This document shows positions 10,498-23,465 of a stretch of DNA of 64,000 bases, in pieces. Made by a program: the position numbers and the translations under genes. The stretch lies in assembly GCA_025738555.1 (NCBI GenBank), contig JAOVFP010000002.1, forward strand, positions 8,262,941-8,326,940, read 5' to 3'. A model generated the notes under the pieces. That model worked only from the letters and a program-made list of their open reading frames with translations, was not told the origin of the DNA and made no database searches. Each line of letters starts with the position of its first letter. Position 1 is the first letter of the stretch. Origin of the DNA: Cyathus striatus (Eukaryota; Basidiomycota; Agaricomycetes; Agaricales; Nidulariaceae).

Positions 10498-13400
10498 TCC
10501 TTTACCGTCCCTAAACCCACTTCAGCCCGATAAGTATTCGCTCTCAGAACGCCCACTGGTCCACTAACACTTGCGCTATTAGATGCATTGGAATTGATAG
10601 TCGCCGGTTTCGGGCCTGACAACTTCTCGGGGATGTTCATTTCGGGCAACATCAACGTAGTGCAGATGGAGGATCGAAGGAACTGCTCATCGACTCGTTT
10701 GCTTCACTCGTAGCTGGCTTCAAACCCTACAACTTCGCCGACTCCTCACCAGACATGTACCTTCAATTGCTCTAAGGTATAGTGGTAGGGCCAACGAAGT
10801 CCTTCGGATCGCCGGGGGTAACCATCAGAGAGTGTGATTGAGCTCGCGTTCGAGGGAGATACGGGGTTGGCAAGGGTTATTGGGACAGATCTCGAACCTG
10901 GTGCATGGAACCTTCCCATATCGTCGTCTCGGGAGGAGAGGAGGTGCGTCTTGCCACCTAGACGGTCGAATTCGGCGGGGGCGACGGCTCTATCGTCCAG
11001 AGCATATGGATGGGGAGATACGTGTGCTAGCATTTCTTGTGCTTTCCGGCTTATTCGTTTGAGGGAGGGCTGAGGGACGGTGAGCTATGCACAAGGTTGG
11101 AAAAGGGAAGGAACATACGAGCAACCGAGCAGCCATCGTACACAACCGAGCCGCCTTCTCGAACACCTTGATCATAAAATTAAGCTCCTCGAGCGCAGGC
11201 TGAGCAAGCAAACTCAACGGTGCTTTCGTAGCAATCAAACACATCACAATCTAACCCCTCATTAACGTCATATCCGCTTGTAAGAGGCAAAAGACTCACA
11301 GCAGCAGACAACGTTTGACTCCACCAAATGTTCATACGACACAGTATGAACGGGAAATAATCCCATACAATCTCAAGCGTCCGACTTATCCTCCACGCAG
11401 AGTGGTATATCGCCGCCACAGAGGGTATAAACCTATGTTTTGACAGATCGTGTGGAGTCTCAGAAAGTGCTTGAGCGAAACATGCGCGATGGAGATTCAA
11501 GAGCGCTATCGTCCAAATATTCAGTCTGAAGTCAATATGAACGAAGAGGAGGATGTACTAGTTTCCCTTGCGAAAAGAATCAACCACGTCTCGAGCTTTC
11601 CATTCGGAATACCATCATGACATATAGGGCGCCACGGGACTGGGACCAGGAAATCACGAATTTTGCGGTCGAGCTGAAGGATAGTGCAGTAGCTAGACTG
11701 TTTAGGCCTGAACACTGTGCTCATAATCGTGTGAAGGAGTGCGGTGAACTTCCAGTTCCACGCTGAATCTGATTACATGTATTAGTTCGCTAGAAAGGAT
11801 TGTAACAAGGGACGTACAGCTAGGTTGAACACTTCCATCAGGGAGCACCGTCTCCTCTTTATCCTTTGGTATGGGACAGTCAGTGTATGCCATCGACATC
11901 CCAGGTGGTCTGCAAAAGTAAAAGCTCTGTACACGATGAGCGAAATGTCGGGACAAGTAGATACAAAGAGGAAGGAGTGATAGACCACGTATCGAGAATG
12001 AAAAGAGGCCAAAAGACACGATTGCGTCTCTCGACGGTCTCTTCGTTCAATTTCCAACGTGCCGCGTTGAGGTCTACCGAGGGAGTTTTAGGAGGGAGAG
12101 AAGTGGGAAAGTGTGGAGACACGTACGCAGACGAATCTATAATCCCCAGCCTGAAAATCAGACAGCGTAAAAATGAAAGAAAAGAACGTACGCTATATCC
12201 CAGACGCACCGCATGCCCAATGTACATCCACGCCTCATTATCCCCACTCACACCCGAATCCACAAGATCGAGGTACTGCACCATATGAATCTTCCAACCA
12301 ATTAACCCTCCTAGCGCATATACTCAACAAACCACCTACCATAGCTTGAATAGCTGTAAGCGTTGTCTCCCACACCGGCAACGCAAGCTGCAACAATGTT
12401 CTCGCTAGATAAAACCACTCCCTGGCTTCAACGTTCATCGCTTCCTTCTGCGGATCGAACAGGGACGCGAGTGCGAATGTTATGAATAGCAGCGCGAGAG
12501 GGTGGTAAAGTCTGAAATTCTCCGGTCTATTGGGGTATATGCATATTAGTACGCTATAGATGCGAGATGAAGAGGAAGGGAACGTACTCTCCACGACGAT
12601 AGATGACCATGAGAGTCTCATCGAATAGTTCGTGTCGGTGTAATGGGGTGTACCTTCTTCATAAGCACAACACCTTCCGAACGCACGGAAAAAAGGGGGA
12701 CTTACAAGAACTTGCTGTACTCGAGGTACACCTCGCACAACCTAACAGCCTCCGAAAGTGGCGGAAGCATATTCAACACCTCTCTCCCGAGCCCAATCGT
12801 ATCCGCCACCCCAGACTCGGGAAAACTAGTCTGAGTAAGCCTATGCGAGAGGCGAGGTAAGACGATATGTGGTTCGCGGCCTGTTCTCGGTGGTTGTATG
12901 TTAGAACGTTAGAATGCGTAATGGAATGTATTGGGGTGGTAAGCTTACGAAAATGAAGTACTAAGAAGCAGACTAGATGAGTAAGATGAAATGCCGGGGA
13001 ACCGGAGAATGCTCACTTCAGACCTGGCTGTTTTACCGAGAATTCGGTATTCACCCCGTTGGCCTATCGTTAGCATGCCTGCCAGTGGGAGGCTTTAGTA
13101 TTCTGCCTGATGTGGGTAGAGTATATGCGCGAAATACAAACCGAAAACGTCGACGACGCTTGTGTCTTCTTCTACTTTCACTGATGATTCTGCGTCTGGC
13201 GATTTATCTTGTGTGCCGGAGGAAGTGAGGAGGGAAGACAAGTTTCATAGCTTGCATCGATCGTAATTCAGATTCAAGTTGACGGATCTTGGAGCTTTGA
13301 GATTCGATTTGAGCATGTAGCTCTTCGGTATTGGCCAGAATCATGCGATGGCCTCGTCCTGGAGTGAGTTCACCTGCCACAGTGGAGTTATAAAGGAACA

Positions 13401-13715
13401 TAATGGCAAAGTGGGTGCTGGCGCACTCACCGTCAGGACAGATAGACCCACATCCCCTCTGGACGCATTTTTCGCATGGGACCTGGGATGTTGATGATAA
13501 GTGTTAGATTGGGGAAAGAGGACTTGATGTGAATGTAAGTATGGACCTTGCGATCACAGCGAAGCTTCAATCTGCGACATTCAGCACAAGAAGTTGGACT
13601 ATATCAGATTCAAAGTAAGAATCAGACTAAGTTAAGATGGATGGAGGGCTGTGACGTACACACGACCCGGTTTCTTTCGCGTTTTCTGTTCTGTATCTTT
13701 TCCCCCGTTCCCCAT
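10498..13715 (-). CDS. Zn2Cys6 fungal transcription factor (Zn cluster plus fungal_trans domain)
   Basis: Start at 13715: a short basic first exon (KTRKKPGRV) splices to the zinc cluster SCAECRRLKLRCDRK-VPCEKCVQRGCGSIC, which has all six cysteines (C-x2-C-x6-C-x5-C-x2-C-x4-C). The linker ELTPGRGHRMILANTEELHA and a short coiled coil (IRQLESELRSMQ) follow. Downstream exons match the middle-homology (fungal_trans) region: LTIGQRGEYRILG, HPLALLFITFALASLFDP, then GHAVRLGY, NEETVERRNRVFWPLFILD and HRACFAQALSETPHDLSKHR. At least eight introns are needed. The junction near 13215 changes frame and could be an intron or a lesion. The 3' end is interrupted by the element at 9065-10488, so the native C-terminus is probably altered. 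Target genes unknown. Confidence 0.7.
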
Positions 13716-13724
13716 CGTTCTCGA

Positions 13725-13751
13725 TGCGTGCGTGCGTGCGTGCGTGCGTGC
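13725..13751 (+). repeat. (TGCG)n microsatellite
   Basis: About six to seven TGCG units, ending about 10 nt upstream of the transcription-factor start codon and so within its 5' leader or core promoter. Confidence 0.9.
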
Positions 13752-14831
13752 TGAACTTGCTGTGGGCTGCGGTGCGGGTGGAGGCTACGCGGAGCACTGG
13801 CTGTCGTGAAGATGATGAAGACGCGATTTATATACGAGGATGCAAGGATTCGGGGAGATGGTGGTGCGGATTATGGGATGATGTAGGGGAGGTACGGGGG
13901 ACATTGGTATCCAACGGAACTAAGTACATGGCGAGGTTGAGCTCGATGCGCGCTGAGTAACACCGTATATATGTAACATCGGTAAATGTCACGCACCGGA
14001 TGTTCCCACGGACAAGTGGACCGGAGACGGAGGTATACAAAAGTCTATTGACCTGGTGTCTACTACTTCTCACAGGAAATTGGCTGCCCGGTGGCTTTGT
14101 TTTAACTATGCTAGCTTCGACATATTACTGATATACTTGATTAATTGTGGGCAGTAATCAGCACTAAGTTACAGTATTCCTCTAGTAACAACTCAAATGA
14201 GCGTTCGATTATTGTCTAAATCTTCCTGTTGTCAACGTCCATCGAATATTACAGTAATACTGCTGTCATTACCGTTAGTAGTAAGCTTGTTCAGTACGAA
14301 ATATACTCTAAATCAAGATCTTACCACAAGAACCACAATTCAATTGAGATAGGTTGTAAGAACTATTCGAGTAGATACGCTACGTTACCCCAGATTCCAA
14401 AAGAATTAACTCGCCGACAGTTCACAATGTAGGAAGATCCCATGCCATGCTGGCTTATTTTGTGGATTGCTTGACTATAAAATGACGTTTATTGGGATGC
14501 CGAAGGTGTTCACTCGGTATACGTGGCTGAACGCGAGGTGAAAGCACAGTGATGGGGTTGCTATATATACGTAGGATATATATATGCTAATATATGGTGG
14601 CAGTGGTAGAAACGTTGATATTTTATTGGATTATCTGATTGCAGAAGAAGTCAAGGCACGCGTTGGGAAGAAATGCGACTGCAGCATCACGGCGTTGTCC
14701 TCGTTCCTGAACATCTCAGCTCGCAGCGTCGTCGCTTTAATCGACATCTTCGTCCTCCCTTCCCCTCTTCCTCTTTCTTCCTATATCTCTGTAACGTAAC
14801 GATCTCTTTGGCCTTCTCTATTTCTATCACA
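13752..14831. other. Intergenic, AT-rich, no gene seen
   Basis: Contains the AT-rich run TATATATACGTAGGATATATATA at about 14563-14585. Small open frames here match nothing I know. Confidence 0.4.
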
Positions 14832-14931
14832 GCGGGCTTTCAGCTGTTTCAGCTGTTAAGTTCCAGTTGTCAGTTGGCTTGTCAGCTTGACAGGTCAACT
14901 GACAACTGGAACTTGACAGTTAAAAGCCCGC
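14832..14931. mobile_element. 100-nt foldback (hairpin) element
   Basis: A near-perfect inverted repeat. Outer ends are GCGGGCTTT and AAAGCCCGC; inner arms AAGTTCCAGTTGTCAGTTG and its exact complement enclose a loop of about 19 nt. The left arm has a short internal duplication (TTTCAGCTGTTTCAGCTGTT). It may be a MITE or a strong transcript hairpin. I find no convincing target-site duplication. It lies 120 nt upstream of the SHD gene start. Confidence 0.7.
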
Positions 14932-15050
14932 CGTGTATCTTCTTTGTCTTAACTACATTATATTTTTCATTGCTTGTCGACGATCTACCACTCTGTTACT
15001 GCCTTACACATCGATCTCCCTAGCTCTACCCTCCCACCACCACCATCATC

Positions 15051-16149
15051 ATGTGTCGCAGTCCGTCTAGAGCTCCTTCGCCCATTCTAGCCGCTTTCTC
15101 TGGCATTTCAAACTACCGCACCAACTCATACAGGCAAACCTACCGCCAGGTTTCAAGAACACATTTCGATGAGCTCGGGAAATATCTTGCCGCATATCTT
15201 GCCAAAGGTATCTCGCTTCCTCTCTTTCTATTCTCCAATGTCTCTGTATCAATCGCTTCTTATCTTCAGCTCCTGCAAACTCTCGCTCCTCCACACGACA
15301 AAAGCTCGCCCGCCTCACCATTCAACAATTTCACGAACTTTCCACGGATGTATACGATGAATCAGTCAGAAGAAAAAATGAGCAGAAAGGCATGCTCTTC
15401 CCTTTGTAACCCGCTTCTCCCACCGTACTTAATTTATAATCTTTCAGTGCCATTTCTCCCCGTTCGCGAAGAATTTCACCCCAAACGCAATCAAGCTCGA
15501 CAGAAGATTGCCACTCTGCCTGCAACCCGTTTTGAGGATCTTTCAAGTGATGTCTATTTCGAACTATCCCGCCGTTATCCAGAGTTTAAGGAAGGCGTAT
15601 GTCACCTATCGCCCTCCTTTTTGCTTTTATTTCATTAAAGTTTCCACCATTTATGACAGCAAACTGCCGGGAGAACTTCCAGCAATTCCAACCATGATGA
15701 CCGTCCAGCACTCGATTTCCCTGCCAACTCCCCATCCCACCAGACCTCCTTTCGAACCTCAGGGCGTCTTTCAGTAGACCGACCCTCTGACAGTGCGACG
15801 TCTACTGCAAACGTATTTATAACACCCATTGAGGCGCCACGGCCGGCCGCCGGACATATTTCAACTCCCCCTGATTTCTCCTGATACCAATTCCCTTGAA
15901 AAGATATTTATATTGGATCAAGTTAACAACAATCTACCGGCATTGATTGACAGGCTAATTGGAAAATGTAGTGGTTTAGCAGAGGAAGCGGAAGAGGTTT
16001 GGTATAAGCTGGTGCAGTGTGTAATGAGCAGAGGAGGAAAAACATTTAAGATTGCATTCTTGGACTGTCCACCCATTGTGATCGACAAGCAACCTGAGTT
16101 TCCGGATATAGTTTCGAGCAGCAGTTTTCTAACTATGGACGAATCTTAG
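15051..16149 (+). pseudogene. Spa2/SHD-type polarity protein, truncated 5' fragment
   Basis: Spa2-family scaffold proteins act at sites of polarised growth with formins and MAP-kinase modules, and begin with two Spa2-homology repeats. Both are visible across short introns: RTHFDELGKYLAAYLAK, then RQKLARLTIQQFHELSTDVY with DESVRRKNEQK; and FLPVREEFHPKRNQARQKIA, then LSSDVYFELSRRYPEFKE. A further exon starting QTAGRTSSNSNHDDRPAL runs to a TGA near 15883. The rest of the usually much longer protein is not found. A second open frame (15829-16149) shows no homology I recognise. The intron after repeat 1 needs a GC donor (AAG|GCATGC), which is unusual. Probably a truncated duplicate. Confidence 0.75.
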
Positions 16150-16941
16150 ACTTGCGTTATATACCAATTTGCAACAGCGTGCGCTGTCCCCTCCCCCAAA
16201 TTTTAATCTGAATCGTGCTTCAATTATATCTTTATATGTGCCTCACAGGCTTCATAGGTTGTTCCTTAAGTTGCTGTGGCGCCCCTAGTATTACACCCAT
16301 ATCGCCGCATGAAAGGGATTCAGGTGGTCGTTATTTTTCTATCGCCGTATCTATTTCATAGACCCATTCATACAGACTGACCAACAGCTCCACGCTGTCT
16401 CATGCTGTTGCTGAAAAGAGTACTAAGTACATTTACTATTATTAAACAATCTTATTGCCGGTTGCCTCCGAGTTTGAACGCGCGAAAAGTTTGATGCTGA
16501 ACTTAACTCTACTTGCAGTATACTCTTATCATCACTTACTGCTATTTGTCTTGCACACTCATACACGCGGAACGCCTCAAGGCCTCAAGCTCAAGACTAC
16601 TATAACAAGGGTATGTTTAACTTTCTATTTAATTGAGCGTGCTGACATTACGTGTAACGTATTTATATTATTCATAGGCTTACACCAACTTGTCTATCCG
16701 TATGTGCTTCCTAATTATTCCCAACTTCTCAGCTAACTCTCAGTTCCAAACCACTTGAATATATTTGATTCGGTACTACTTACCTGAGTACTGTAATCAG
16801 GAAATTGTAATCTGTTTCCACATACTTGTTCTGGTTTCGTTCAGCTTCGTGAAGAGCACCAGCATAGTTAGATCACAAAATAGCAGGTAAAAACCACCAC
16901 AGATGTAACACGTTCAAAACGTTCAGGCTGCATAAATAATC
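16150..16941. other. Intergenic, no gene recognised
   Basis: Mixed sequence with only short unconvincing frames. Confidence 0.4.
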
Positions 16942-18427
16942 TCATACAGTACGCAGAAGAGACTCACGCTCAACATACATCTTTCCAAATATTCTCTCAT
17001 GCGCCAACAAACTTGAAGTCATAATAGCCTCACTCACAATCTTCCGCAAGTCCTTTTCTAGTGTTCGCCTTGCATCCACATCGTCCTTACTGTGATACAA
17101 AGCGACAGCGAATTTAATCGACCTTGTCATACTTCCGGCTTAATTTAAAGCACGACTCATAATCATTTAGTCGAACATTAAGTAATCTCAAATTCACTTC
17201 CAAATCGTGAAAACGGGGGACCAGTGATTCTGGTTGTGACCAGGATTCAGATGAAGTTACTTGAAGCGATGTATCCTGTGGAGAGCAAGAACGACAAAAA
17301 CAAGTGAATCCAGTCTTCTTGAGCTGCTTTTGATGTTCTGCAGCGAAAGGAAGTCCATTAGGTCCAGGTAACTGTAAGATATATCCTCTCCGATTTTAAT
17401 AGCCTTCCTGGCGCGTAATTGCAATGCGAAAGATGCAATATCAAAGGAATATGCACAGTTCGGTCTGCAGCTGTAAATTGCGAGACTCAAAAAAGGAACA
17501 GAAAGGCAGATACAATGAAGGACATTTACCTGTGATTGACCCTCCATATCTCTTTAAATACCATGCTGTAAATATCCTCGTCCCTCTTTCCAACCAATTC
17601 CCCAAGCTCAGGAAGCTCAAACAAGTAAGTGTAAAGAATCAATAATTACTCACACCATCTCTTCTCTTATTTACGTAGTCATTCTCCTTCCTTATAACGA
17701 AAACTTCACTTTCGCACACCTCAGCCACACTTATTTCTATTATACTTATAATTATGTACTGATACATGTTAGACGCTTACTAGCGTCTATCTCAGACTTC
17801 GGTTCTTTACAGTAAGTTCCCCAAATTGCACATGTCTTATATCCGGAATTGGGTCATGTATTGTCAAGTTCCAAAAAAGCCTTCCTGCTCTCCGGACTAA
17901 TTTGGTCTAACAACACTTTGGTCATGGGCTCCAAGATGCGAATGAAAACCGTCTCGTCTTTACGTTTAGCGTCAGCAACACAAATTTCCTTGGGGTATTC
18001 GGGAACTTCACTGATATTGCCATCTACAGGAATAACCATCAACGGTCGTTCGGCAAGGATCAGATCTCCAGCGCTGGATCTGTGCTTAACAAACATCCCA
18101 TACCCTGAAACTGGGTTCAGGCGTCGAATCCGGTATATCGAACAGCAATGTACTGGCAGAGGGGGTTCGTCCGAAGTTGGATAAATTGAACAGCTTCTCT
18201 TCGGTGCGAGAGTAGAGGATGCGTTCAGTTGCACCGTAGCTGTCATTTGGTGCTGGTGGAACGCTGGTATGGGTGAGGGGGTTGGGAGGTGGATGTGAGG
18301 TGGGGAGGGGTTCGACTTTCGCGATACAGTGCAGCTTGTTGGAAGGGCTGACGTCGATGGGGGGGTAATCTTCAATGTTCGTGATGTAAGTCAGTGTTGA
18401 CTGGGTGAATCCTGAGTACCTTACCAA
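16942..18427 (-). pseudogene. SET-domain (SMYD-like) methyltransferase, frameshifted
   Basis: SET domains transfer methyl groups to protein lysines. Recognisable parts in order: an N-terminal region; GYGMFVKHRSSAGDLILAERPL (about 18095-18030); VFKEIWRVNH joined by an intron to SCRPNC, rebuilding the NHSCRPNC signature; then ALQLRARKAIKIGEDISYSYL. The following cysteine-rich post-SET motif (FAAEHQKQLKKTG and then TCFCRSC) is in a different frame, with no intron signal between, so I infer an indel near 17360. A helical tail follows at 17160-16960. The block between the first and second halves (17650-17850) is poorly conserved. Likely a pseudogene, although a sequencing indel could mimic the frameshift. 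Confidence 0.75.
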
Positions 18428-19289
18428 ACGACGCGATGCGAGTATCCGGAAATGAGATTTTGATTTGAAGGTTATTATGTCTACGTGTCATGGTGGAGCT
18501 GAAAGGAAGAATTGACAAGTTCAACGATCGAGAGGAAGAAAGATGGAGAAGTTACTGAAACAATATCAGAGGAGGCTGACATAAAAAAACTATAAAAGTA
18601 CAAAGCCATCGCGCGATAAAACTCCATCCTGAAAACTTGTTTGAGCCATTGCAAACCTCGCTGCAGAATATTTCATCACCTTCCCCACCTTTAAGCACTA
18701 TTTTGCCGTTTGTTCTCGGGATTAAGTCACAATATACTAGTACGTGCACCTGGACTGTGCATAAAATTTGCACCGGACTATCGACTTATCGAGTTGCTGC
18801 GTCGGCGTGTCGCAGTCATTCTGTTCGCTTTTACACTCCTGTCGCCGCGAGAGTCTCTGACCATAATTCCAGTTAAAGGGAATGCAGGCTATATAACAGG
18901 AAAACGGAGAACTGGTACTAGATACACATTGTCTGACCTCACTACCAGTAAAATCTTCAGGGACGAATCTGCTAGCGCTGTACCCCATGAGATGGCATAT
19001 AGGGTCTCAATTTCAAGTCACGGTTGACTTCGCTCTCGGATAACTCGAGGACACCAAGGCCACCAGCTACATGACGACTCCTTTTCATTAATCTGTAACA
19101 TTAGGGGCTGTGCTCAGGCTACAGAGAGTATTTTGAGGTCTAGACTGTGCTTGTGCTTGTGCTGTTTGGTGGAGTTGTTATGATAATGAGAATGAGAAAC
19201 GTTGGATTGGCGGAAGTTACTGAAGTCACGTGGACAATATTGTTTGTATCAGGCCAACTTGACAAATAAAGAGCGCCTAGGACCATCCT
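18428..19289. other. Intergenic, no gene recognised
   Basis: No family motif in any frame; small frames on both strands look like noise. Confidence 0.4.
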
Positions 19290-21690
19290 TCCACTTCCAT
19301 CGCTGGTATGTCGTCCCAGGCTAGTTCCGCAAAATCTCCTCCAAATGGGCAGGTCAAGCTATGATATATGATATATGATATGACCCTCAAGGTTAGGAAA
19401 GTACTCCATGTCGAAAAGTCGCTCTACCAGGACGTCCTCGTCTGTGAATCAGAGACATTGGGAAATGTTCTCATTCTGGACGGCGTCAGCCATTGCACTG
19501 AGAAGGAAGATGTTTTTGTACGTTCTTTTTCTTTTAAGTAATCAATCGATGGTCGCGCATCTTCCGCTGGCCAGTCATCCCAAATCGAAAAAGGTTATTG
19601 TTATTGTGGTGGTGACAGTGGTGTTGTACGTGAAGTGCTCAAGCACAATATGGTTGAGGAGGTTGTTCTGTGTGATACTGACGAGGTGTGTTGTCTCTTT
19701 TCTGCCTAGTACTCAACTGACCATTTGGCAGACCGTCACCCATGTCTCAAAAACCTACTTCCCACACACGTCCTCCCTCGCCTCCCCCAAAGTCCGCGTA
19801 TACGTATGCAACGGCTTCAAGTTCCTCACTGACGATGAAGGGGCCTACAACGTCATCATCATCGACTCTCCAGACCCCATCGGACCTGCCGAATCACTCT
19901 TCCAAAAATCGTACTTTCAACTCCCGCACAATACCCTCACGTCTGGGGGACATGTCAGCACCCATGGAAAGTGTATGTGGAACCATCTCCCGCTCATCCA
20001 CGAGTTGAATAACACGACGTCCCAGATCTATAGCACGTCCAAGTACACGTATACCATCATCCCCACGTACCCGTCTGGGCAGATTGGGTTTATGGTCTGC
20101 GCGAAGGCGCCTGTCCGCGAGGTACATGGGACGAGGTATTATAACCAGGAGATTCATAAGAGTGCGTTTGTGCTCCCCGAGTTTGCCCGTGCGCTGTTGG
20201 AGGAGGGGAAGGATTTGAAGCCCAAGTTTGGAAGGGAGGCGCTGGCGTGGGTTGAGAAACCGAAGAAGAGGGTGCTGTTGCTTGGCAGTGGGCTCGTTGC
20301 CAGACCTGCGGCGGAGTATGTTGTTCGGGATCCGTTTAATGAGCTGACGATTGCGTGTTGCACGTTGAAGAGTGCTGAGGCGCCCGCGGAGGGGTTGCCT
20401 TCTACTACCGGAATTTCACTTGATGTGAATGATGCGGAGGCGCTTGGGAAGGCTGTGGCAACACATGATTTAGTTATTTCGCTCATTCCGTATACGTATC
20501 ATGCCTGGGTTATCAAGGCTGCGATTAAAGGCAAGACCCATTTACAACGAGCTACGTGTCTCCTGCCGTGCGCGAGTTGGACGAGAAAGCAAAGAAGGCG
20601 GGCTTTGTGATTATGAATGAGATTGGGCTTGATCCTGGTATTGATGAGGATTGTGCGAGGCGGGGCGGGTGTGTTCGTTTCTTTTCTTTTAGAGTGCAGT
20701 GCTGATGAGTGGTTAGATTAAAAAATTTTAGTGGTACTGTGGTGGTCTGCCTGCTCCGGAATGCGCTGGCGATCCATTGGGATACAAGTTCTCTGGTCTT
20801 CCCGTGGGGTGCTTCTTGCTCTCCTCAGCTCAGCCGCATACCTCTCCGAAGTGAAGCAGCTTGATATTAGCGGAGATGAACTGATGGGCTATGCTCAGCC
20901 ATACTTTATCTCTCCCGCTTTCGCGTTCGTTGCGTATCCTAACCGCAACTCCGTTCCGTTCTGTGAGCTTTATTATATTCCGGAGGCGGAGACGGTTGTG
21001 AGGGGCACGTTGAGGTATGCCGGGTTCCCGGAATTTATCAAGGCGCTGGTGAAGTTGGGGTGGTTGGATGTGAGTGAGAAGGCGTAGTTGGGTGATGAGC
21101 TTACTTGGGCGGAGGTTAGTCAGATGGTTGTCAGTGCTAATGATGCGAGTGAGGCGTATTTTTTTCTTTCTTTCTTTTGATTTTTGGTAGAGCTGATGCG
21201 GTTGTAGGTCTGTCGTTCAGCGCATTAAGGCGATTTGTGGGTTCCCCAACGAGGCTGAGACGAGCAGGATCATTTCGGGGTTGAGATGGATTGGATTGTT
21301 TTCAGATGAGAAGGTCGTTTCCCGTGCTGGGAATTTGCTGGATACGCTGTGTGCGAGACTTGAGGTATTGATGAAGTACGAGCAGGGTGAACGTGATCTC
21401 GTCATGCTCCAGCACAAGTTTTACGTCGAGTGGGCTGATGGCAAGGAGGTTTGCCTTTTCCCTTTTCATAACGTTCAATGCTGATAAGGGTGTAGGATAT
21501 CATCACGTCGACGCTTGAGGCGTACGGTAGCTCGTCAGGACACTCTGCTATGGTGCTCACTGTTGGGTTGCCGTGTGGTATTGTGACGCAGTTGGTGCTG
21601 GATGGTGTTATTAAGACACCGGGTGTGCTTGCTCCATATACGAAGGAGGTTTTGGAGAAAGGGGTGGCACTTGTTGAGAAGGTTTTGTGA
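19290..21690 (+). pseudogene. Spermidine synthase-saccharopine dehydrogenase fusion (SPE3-LYS9), copy 1, broken
   Basis: In basidiomycetes one protein carries spermidine synthase (putrescine to spermidine) fused to saccharopine dehydrogenase (last steps of lysine synthesis). Both halves are obvious, e.g. YFQLPHNTLTSGGH and YPSGQIGFMVCAKAP (synthase), then KKRVLLLGSGLVARPAAEYV, ISGDELMGYAQPYF and LRWIGLFSDEKVVSRAGNLL, ending VALVEKVL. Lesions: a 19-nt ATATATG-type insertion at 19364-19382 relative to copy 2; a frameshift across the GGGDGG cofactor loop near 19600; loss of a block after NEIGLDPGID; one base missing at YKFS-WSSRG near 20795; and TAG for tryptophan in SEKA*LGDEL at 21085. Functional protein is excluded as the sequence stands. 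Confidence 0.93.
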
Positions 21691-22539
21691 GCTGCTTGGA
21701 TGGATGGAATGGAACTGTGTATGAATAGAAATGTATGCCTATGCTATGATATGTGTTTGGATTGTTTTGGTTGAGATTAAGGTAATATGTGTATTCAAAA
21801 GTTATGACAACTGTACCAATAATCAACAGGCAATTCAAAGTACAAATCTGCTGCTATAAAAACAACTCCGTGAGAAGATTAAATAATTCAAGAATAGGGC
21901 CTTGGGTTAATACTGATATTGCCTGTGATGTTCATCTCTACTAATGAACTCTGTAGGAAGCTTATGTACATGAATAAAAGTATCTAGAAATTACTGCCAA
22001 GTGAAAGACTGGCCTATGAAGTAATAATATTCTACGTGTTTTCGATGTATTTCTGTATGATATAATCCAAGGCAAGCTCAATGTGTTTCGCAGTATGCGC
22101 AGTGCTTATCGAGCCGACAGCCTAGCATTATTCTCAAAGAAATAGAGACTCTATTTCAAAAAAACGATTATTTTCACCTTGCGAATCAATTTTAAATGGG
22201 ATGCCGTGGGAATTTCGCGATTCTGAGCACATCGGCATGTCGAGGCGACATTTCTGCTTCCAATCATACTGTTTTCAAGTCAATCCGTGGGAATGCCACC
22301 GCGCAAATGGCAATTTATCGGTGAAAGATATAAAAAATATTCATGGGAGGTACTTTTCACACGGTGGCCACACATCCCAAAATGGATGGGTCACAGTGAC
22401 AATGCGCATCACCTTCCTAATGCAGGCTGATGCGCACACTGATGCGCGTTGAAATGCGCATCAGCATGACTTTCAAGGTCACTTACTATCTAAATCCTTA
22501 CTATCTAAATCTTGAATACGGCACCCATATTCATATATA
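21691..22539. other. Intergenic, no gene recognised
   Basis: AT-rich. A small cluster of GATGCGCA/TGCGCATC motifs lies at 22400-22460. Confidence 0.4.
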
Positions 22540-23020
22540 TGCAAGCCTGACCCTACCTTGTATACAAATTTTAGCCTAAATGTTCAAGAAATACAAGCTG
22601 CACTCTAGCTGGCATCAAATTTTTATGCAAAAATCTCATGAAATGTCAGTCATACCCCAGTTGGCATACAATTTATGGCCTAATGTCTCATGAAATACAA
22701 GCTGATCCCTGTTGACATATCTGATGCCAGCTGTGGTCCAGTTGGGATACAATTTAAAGCTAAAAATCTCATGAAATGCCAGTCATACCCTAGTTGGCAT
22801 ATAATTTCCAGCCAAATATATCATTAAATACAAAGCTGATCCCTACTGGCATATCTGATACAAGCCATACCCCTGCTGGTATACAATTTTCAGCTAAATG
22901 CATCGTGAAATACAAGACTGACCCCTGTTGACATATAATATGCAAACCGCGGTCCAGTTGGGATACTATTTCTGGCTGAGAATGAAATTAAATATGAGGC
23001 TGATCCTTATTGACATTCTC
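22540..23020 (+). repeat. Tandem repeat with a 133-nt higher-order period
   Basis: Anchors of the type TCATGAAAT occur at about 22635, 22687, 22768, 22820 and 22901. The spacing alternates 52 and 81 nt, so the true unit is about 133 nt. Internal landmarks are CTGATCCCTGTTGACATAT, GTCCAGTTGGGATACAATTT and CATACCC.AGTTGGCATA. About three and a half degenerate units. No coding potential. Confidence 0.8.
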
Positions 23021-23189
23021 ATTCTACTGTTTTACCATTGTATTATTATTATACTCTATGCCTTTTATTTCTCTTCTATTTTATACTAATATTAACAGCT
23101 ATGTTACGAGCACTGTGTTGAAATTAGTGGTTGCAGCATGTTGTTTATTTCAAAAGCCATGGCCAAACATCACACGAATACGTGCAAGT

Positions 23190-23450
23190 GCCGCTCCGTT
23201 TGCTCCCGCCCCATCCTGCCCTTTTCTGCTTTCTTCTATGGCTATTCCTTTTGAGCTGATGCCCGCAACTGTGTGCCCGGAGGGTATCTTTTGCACATGG
23301 CTAGGTTAGAAAGGCGGCCTCGGCTTTCTTTTATGGCCGTCCCTTTGAACTATTGCTGGCAATCGTGTGCCTGGAGGGCATCTTTTGCACGCGGCTTCTG
23401 TTTGAAGGGACGGCCTCTGCTTAATTCTCTCTTCTCCCCCTTTCGTATCC
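23190..23450 (+). repeat. Repeat also found at 50430-50690, next to a Lon fragment (copy 1)
   Basis: Contains CTGGAGGGCATCTTTTGCACGC-type sequence with internal duplication and ends in CTCCCCCTTTCGTATC. The same block lies directly upstream of a different Lon fragment at 50.7 kb, suggesting that it marks a rearrangement joint. Confidence 0.8.
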
Positions 23451-23465
23451 CTCTCACTACCTCGG

